DNA of 19,217 nt from Deltaproteobacteria bacterium UBA2385. Its GTDB lineage: Bacteria; Myxococcota_A; UBA796; UBA2385. Positions 16,013 through 19,217 of this stretch are shown here, one piece after another. The number at the start of each line of letters is the position of its first letter. Positions within the stretch are counted from its first letter, which is position 1. The translations under genes and the position numbers were made by a program. The notes under the pieces were generated by a model that did no database searches, was not told where the DNA came from, and saw nothing but the letters and a program-made list of their open reading frames with translations. Location of the stretch: the NCBI GenBank assembly GCA_002343455.1, contig DDSR01000435.1, positions 1 through 19,217 of the forward strand, written 5' to 3'.

Positions 16013-17143
16013 TCAGGGGGCCGAGATGAAGCGGATGCCCGCCTCGACCTGGATGTCGGGCAGGCCGGTCCGTGCGGCGCCAACCAGCGGGACCTGCAGC
16101 GGCTCGACCACAAGGTCCGGTCCGAGCCCCTGGCCGGCCCAGCTGCTGCCGTCCTCGGCCTGCAGCGCCGTATCGGTGAGCTTGAGGACGAGGCCCTCTC
16201 CGATGGGGTGAAAGCTCGGATGATTGGCTCGACCCGCGCTGCGGGTGCCGACCAGAACGGCGCGCCCGTGGCTGCGAAGCGCCTGGGCGAGGCCCTCGGC
16301 GAGGCCGCCGGTGCCGCGGTTGATGAGGACGACGATGCGCCGGTCGACCAGGGCGTCGCCCCGGCTGCGGATCGTGCGGGCCTGGCCCTTGGGATCGAGG
16401 GTGCGCAGGACCGTCACATCGGGCCCCAGGAACACCCCCGCCAGCTCGGACAGGGCCTCCAGGTCGGCCTCGTCCAGGTCGCGGAGGTCCAGCACCAGGG
16501 TTCGCTCTCCCAGCGGCCTGAGGGCCCGTCCGACCGCCTGGGCCGTCCCGGGGCCGATCACCCCGACGCGCAGGATCAGGCGATCCTCGGCCTGGTCGAC
16601 GCTGACCATCGGGGCGCGGTAGGGCGAGGGCCGCAGCTCGACCCGACGCAGGGCCCCGTCCTCGCGGCGCAGATCCAGCACGACGAGCTGGTCCCGAGGT
16701 CGGTCGGCGAGCTCGGCGACGACGGCGAGGATGCCCTGGGCGCTGACGCCGGTGAAGGGCAGGTCGTCGATGGCGACGACCAGGTCGCCCGGCCGCAGCC
16801 CGGAGGTGTCGGCGACCGAGCCCTCGACGACCTCGGCGACCAGCAGGCCGCGCCCTGGAGCCACCGTGAACTCGATGCCCAAGCCGACACGCTCGCCCCT
16901 CAGGCGGGCCATGAGCTGCTCGTACTCAGCCTGCGTGAGGAGGCCGTTCCCCTCGGTGCCGCTCTGCTCGTCCAGCCAGCGGGCCATGCCCTGAACGGCG
17001 GCCTCGCGGAGCAGCCGAGCGTCGGCCCCGTCCTGCATCCGCTCCTCGATCACGCGGGCGGCGGTCCGGACGATGTCGGGCTCCTCGCCGCGACCGGGCG
17101 CCGCCAGGAGGTACGTCCACAGGAGAAAGGAACAATGAATCAT
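16013..17143 (-). CDS. PDZ/S41 (C-terminal processing protease-like) protein lacking catalytic residues
   Basis: 376 residues; ATG with AGGAG 6 bases upstream. The short N-terminal hydrophobic stretch CSFLLWTYLLAAP may be a signal peptide. A PDZ domain (about 86-172) contains GLGIEFTV, SGLRPGDLVVAID and DLPFTG. The S41 core follows: RTLVLDLRDLDEADLEALSE, VVLINRGTGGLAEGLAQAL, AVLVGTRSAGRAN, GLVLKLTDTA and GQGLGPDLVVE. Aligned by eye to the family, the nucleophile Ser of NxGSASASE is Gly280, the general-base Lys of GExTFGKG is Arg305, and the NPGG loop is DEADL. It therefore looks like a pseudoprotease that still binds peptides or C termini. Residues 20-80 are helical and may be the usual S41 N-terminal region. 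It starts 45 bases after the anti-sigma gene, so both are probably cotranscribed. Confidence 0.85.
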   Translation of the reverse strand: MIHCSFLLWTYLLAAPGRGEEPDIVRTAARVIEERMQDGADARLLREAAVQGMARWLDEQSGTEGNGLLTQAEYEQLMARLRGERVGLGIEFTVAPGRGLLVAEVVEGSVADTSGLRPGDLVVAIDDLPFTGVSAQGILAVVAELADRPRDQLVVLDLRREDGALRRVELRPSPYRAPMVSVDQAEDRLILRVGVIGPGTAQAVGRALRPLGERTLVLDLRDLDEADLEALSELAGVFLGPDVTVLRTLDPKGQARTIRSRGDALVDRRIVVLINRGTGGLAEGLAQALRSHGRAVLVGTRSAGRANHPSFHPIGEGLVLKLTDTALQAEDGSSWAGQGLGPDLVVEPLQVPLVGAARTGLPDIQVEAGIRFISAP

Positions 17144-17188
17144 CCCGCTCTCCTAGCCCACAAGCCCCGGGGCGGCGCAGCCCCTCGC

Positions 17189-17701
17189 TCAGAGGCTCCC
17201 ACGGTAGGGCAGGTGCGAGACGAGCACCACGGGCTCGCGCGGGAGGGTGGGCTCGCGGCTGGCCGAGAGGCGCCGCTCGCGCTCGAGCTCCTGCTGGACG
17301 GAGGCCAGGGCCGCGTCGGCCTGGACCGCACGGGCCGCCTGCCAGGCCGAGACCCCGGCCAGGCTCAAGGCCAGGGCCGCCGCGGCCGCGAGGCTGGCCC
17401 CGCTCAGCCGGATCTCGCGCTTCCACCAGGAGGTGGGGGTCGGCCCGGCGGCGGCGCGCTCGGCGAGGAGCCGCTCGTGCTCCTGCGCGAGGCGGTCGTC
17501 CATGGCCCGCCAGAAGTCCGGGGCCTCGACCTGCACCAGGCGGGGCCGCTCGAAGCGCTGCTCGGAGAGCAGCTCGAGGCGCTCGCGACAGGCGGCGCAG
17601 CCGTCGAGGTGGCGCTCCACCAGCTCGGTCTCCCCCGGCGAGAGCTGCTGATCGAGCCAGGGGGCAGCTCGGTCCGCGATGTCCTGGCAGTCCAGGCGCA
17701 T
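17189..17701 (-). CDS. Zinc-finger membrane anti-sigma factor
   Basis: 170 residues. The N-terminal zf-HC2/ZAS domain has the His-x3-Cys-x2-Cys motif HLDGCAAC (His31, Cys35, Cys38), as in anti-sigma factors that bind and hold ECF sigma factors. A single membrane span (about 103-122, GASLAAAAALALSLAGVSAW) is followed by a charged helix (about 123-147, possibly coiled coil) and a short tail, probably periplasmic. The ATG at 17701 has GAGGAGG 5 bases upstream; a TTG at 17734 is rejected. It follows the sigma factor gene by 71 bases, the usual sigma then anti-sigma order. Confidence 0.88.
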   Translation of the reverse strand: MRLDCQDIADRAAPWLDQQLSPGETELVERHLDGCAACRERLELLSEQRFERPRLVQVEAPDFWRAMDDRLAQEHERLLAERAAAGPTPTSWWKREIRLSGASLAAAAALALSLAGVSAWQAARAVQADAALASVQQELERERRLSASREPTLPREPVVLVSHLPYRGSL

Positions 17702-17706
17702 GACAA

Positions 17707-17713
17707 CCTCCTC
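17707..17713 (-). promoter_or_regulatory. Shine-Dalgarno deciding the anti-sigma start
   Basis: GAGGAGG on the minus strand, 5 bases before the ATG at 17701. It rules for the 170-residue protein beginning MRLDCQDIAD over a longer reading from TTG at 17734. Confidence 0.7.
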
Positions 17714-17772
17714 AGTGGGGCAGAGACCCGCCAACCGTGCCGGCCCTTCCGAGCCGATCGCTCAATCGACGC

Positions 17773-18372
17773 TCAATCCGCCGCGACCCGCACGCGGCCG
17801 TCCTCGTCCATGACCTCCTGGAGCCGGCCGCGGGCCCGGGAGAGCCGCGACATCACCGTGCCCAGCGCGACCTCCAGCACCTCGGCGATCTCGGCGTAGG
17901 AGAGGTCGTCGTAGTACCGGAGGATGAGGATCTCCTTGTGGTCAGCGCTAATCCGGTCGATCGCGGCCAGGACGTCCTTACGCAGCTCACCGTGGAAGAC
18001 GAGGTCGGCCTGGTCGGGCTCGCGGTGCTCGTCGCGGAAGGAGTGCTCGAGGATGGCCCCACGGCGGCGGCGGTCGCGCACCAGGTTGAAGCAGAGGTTG
18101 CTGGTCACCCGGAAGAGCCAGGCCTTCTGGCGGAACTCCTCGCTGAAGAACCGGGGCTCGCGCATCGCCCGGATGAAGACCTCCTGCACGACGTCGTAGG
18201 CCTCCTGGCTGTCCTTGGTGATGTAGGAGGCGTGATAGAAGAGCCGGTCGCGGTACTTGCGGACCACCATGTCCAGTGCCATCCGCGGGTTGTCCGCGTG
18301 CAGGGCCTTGATGTCCTCTTCCGTCCAGCGGGCGGCGGCTTCGGGGGCGACGAGCTTGAGGTTCGGGGTCAT
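17773..18372 (-). CDS. ECF (RpoE-like) RNA polymerase sigma factor
   Basis: 199 residues. Directs RNA polymerase to a specific promoter set, probably including its own operon. Region 2 spans about 36-104 (YRDRLFYHASYITKDSQEAY, DVVQEVFIRAM, KAWLFRVTSNLCFNLVRDRR) and region 4 about 135-187 (LRYYDDLSYAEIAEVLEVAL, GTVMSRLSRARGRL, a helix-turn-helix). No region 1 or 3, as for ECF factors. The ATG at 18372 has AAGGAGG 6 bases upstream, so the 99 in-frame codons before it are not coding. First gene of the cluster anti-sigma, PDZ-S41 pseudoprotease, DUF4388-like, DUF1460. Confidence 0.95.
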   Translation of the reverse strand: MTPNLKLVAPEAAARWTEEDIKALHADNPRMALDMVVRKYRDRLFYHASYITKDSQEAYDVVQEVFIRAMREPRFFSEEFRQKAWLFRVTSNLCFNLVRDRRRRGAILEHSFRDEHREPDQADLVFHGELRKDVLAAIDRISADHKEILILRYYDDLSYAEIAEVLEVALGTVMSRLSRARGRLQEVMDEDGRVRVAAD

Positions 18373-18378
18373 CACGGT

Positions 18379-18385
18379 CCTCCTT
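18379..18385 (-). promoter_or_regulatory. Shine-Dalgarno deciding the sigma-factor start
   Basis: AAGGAGG on the minus strand, 6 bases before the ATG at 18372: near-perfect match to the anti-Shine-Dalgarno, suggesting strong translation of the sigma factor. Confidence 0.75.
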
Positions 18386-18454
18386 TGGGGTCGGGATGCC
18401 CAAGAGACGGCAGGCCCAAGGTAGCCATTCGCGAAGCGTCCTCCAAGGGCCGAC

Positions 18455-18471
18455 CCGTGACAAGCCGTGAC
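18455..18471. promoter_or_regulatory. Direct repeat CCGTGAC x2 at 10-base spacing upstream of the sigma gene
   Basis: CCGTGAC occurs at 18455-18461 and again at 18465-18471, exactly one helical turn apart, 83-99 bases upstream of the sigma-factor start in the 262-base divergent gap shared with khpA (18373-18634). The layout fits a tandem operator or part of a promoter, but no -35/-10 pair can be assigned with confidence. The gap also holds a small CCCCG/CGGGG hairpin at 18577-18592. Confidence 0.3.
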
Positions 18472-18634
18472 GAAAGCTGCGAGGGGGACAATCGCGTCGA
18501 ATTGCGCGCGGGCTGCCTTGACGAGGGCGCGTGGAGCGCACAAGATGAGGCAGCAGTGCTGAGCCTTCCCCGCAACCCCCGCACCCACGGGGCGCATTCC
18601 GCGAGACGGGGGGCATGCGGACGGGAGAGCGGAC

Positions 18635-18877
18635 ATGGAAGTGCGAGATCTGGTTGAGGAGATCGTCAAGCAGCTGGTCGACCACCCCGATCAGGTGGTG
18701 GTCAACGAGGTGCAGGGCACCCACTCCTGCGTGATCGAGCTGCATGTCGCGCCCGAGGACGTCGGCAAGGTGATCGGCAAGAAGGGCGTCCACGCCGACG
18801 CGCTGCGCAAGATCATCCACGCCATCGGTGGCAAGAAGAAGATCCGCTACGTCGTCGAGATCATCGAAGACCGCTGA
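18635..18877 (+). CDS. khpA: KH-domain RNA-binding protein KhpA
   Basis: 80 residues, full length for the family (formerly YlqC). Single type II KH domain with the RNA-binding GxxG loop in VGKVIGKKGVHADALRKI (Gly48-Gly51). KhpA usually pairs with KhpB/Jag as a global small-RNA/mRNA binder affecting cell division and envelope growth. ATG with GGAG 7 bases upstream. In many bacteria it lies with rpsP and rimM; here it stands alone, divergent from the sigma factor and ending 12 bases from the convergent hutU stop. Confidence 0.93.
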   Translation: MEVRDLVEEIVKQLVDHPDQVVVNEVQGTHSCVIELHVAPEDVGKVIGKKGVHADALRKIIHAIGGKKKIRYVVEIIEDR

Positions 18878-18889
18878 TCCCGCCCAGGC

Positions 18890-19217
18890 TCAGTCGCCCT
18901 CGGTGATGCCGGGGATGCGCACGCCGCGCTGGCGGGCGACCTCGATGGCGCGCTCGTAGCCGGCGTCGGCATGACGCAGCACGCCCATGGCCGGGTCGCT
19001 GGTCAGCACGCGCTCGATCCGGCGGGCGGCGGCCTCGGTGCCGTCGGCGACGATGACCTGGCCGGCGTGCAGGCTGTAGCCGATGCCCACGCCGCCGCCG
19101 TTGTGGAAGCTGACCCAGGACGCGCCGTTGACCGCGTTGACCAGCGCGTTGAGGATGGGCCAGTCGGCGACGGCGTCGCTGCCGTCGCGCATGGACTCGG
19201 TCTCGCGGTTGGGGCTG
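18890..19217 (-). CDS. hutU: Urocanate hydratase, C-terminal part (5' end outside window)
   Basis: Urocanase converts urocanate to imidazolone propionate in histidine breakdown, using tightly bound NAD. About 108 C-terminal residues are visible; the frame continues through the window edge as [20 protein letters not shown], so the ATG at 19192 is internal. Matching family features are the glycine-rich [38 protein letters not shown] and [15 protein letters not shown]. Other hut genes would be expected to the right. Confidence 0.95.
   Translation of the reverse strand, partial: SPNRETESMRDGSDAVADWPILNALVNAVNGASWVSFHNGGGVGIGYSLHAGQVIVADGTEAAARRIERVLTSDPAMGVLRHADAGYERAIEVARQRGVRIPGITEGD

Noticed and set aside
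18373..18669. 99-codon N-terminal extension of the sigma factor
   Set aside because: Not conserved in character, crosses the khpA start in antisense, and a near-perfect ribosome site sits directly before the ATG at 18372.

Overview
The window is very GC-rich and densely coded. It looks like a chromosomal piece from a myxobacterium-like (Myxococcota, former delta-proteobacterial) or similar large-genome Gram-negative bacterium. Support for this is the lipoproteins with Asp/Gly/Thr-rich linkers, the DUF4388-like protein, the ECF sigma/anti-sigma pair and the giant signalling NTPases. No 16S or other marker is present, so the assignment is an inference. No tRNA, rRNA, CRISPR array, transposase or integrase was found.

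Layout. (1) 1-5917: two tail-to-tail paralogous STAND/NACHT NTPases. Each ends in a formylglycine-generating-enzyme-like (FGE/SUMF1, C-type-lectin-fold) domain; the left gene is cut by the window edge, and the right one carries two Rossmann/TIR-like segments at its N terminus. They look like conflict or immune-type sensor proteins. (2) 5918-6668: a 751-base stretch with no convincing gene. It holds two copies of a 47-base structured palindromic repeat and a cluster of hairpins downstream of glpK. (3) 6669-8135 (-): glycerol kinase. (4) 8258-13264 (+): four overlapping, translationally coupled genes, namely three probable exported or lipoprotein genes and a 733-residue phosphoglucomutase/phosphomannomutase with an extra C-terminal region. 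(5) 13209-18372 (-): five co-oriented genes, in transcription order ECF sigma factor, zinc-finger membrane anti-sigma factor, PDZ/S41 protease-like protein that has lost its catalytic residues, DUF4388-like acidic protein, and exported DUF1460 (NlpC/P60-like) amidase. (6) 18635-18877 (+): KhpA KH-domain RNA-binding protein. (7) 18890-end (-): C-terminal end of urocanase (hutU).

The parts of most interest are the convergent NACHT-FGE pair with its neighbouring structured repeats, and the sigma/anti-sigma/pseudoprotease cassette. In the latter, a catalytically dead PDZ-S41 protein sits where regulated-proteolysis systems usually place an active protease. Both are inferences from domain content and gene order.
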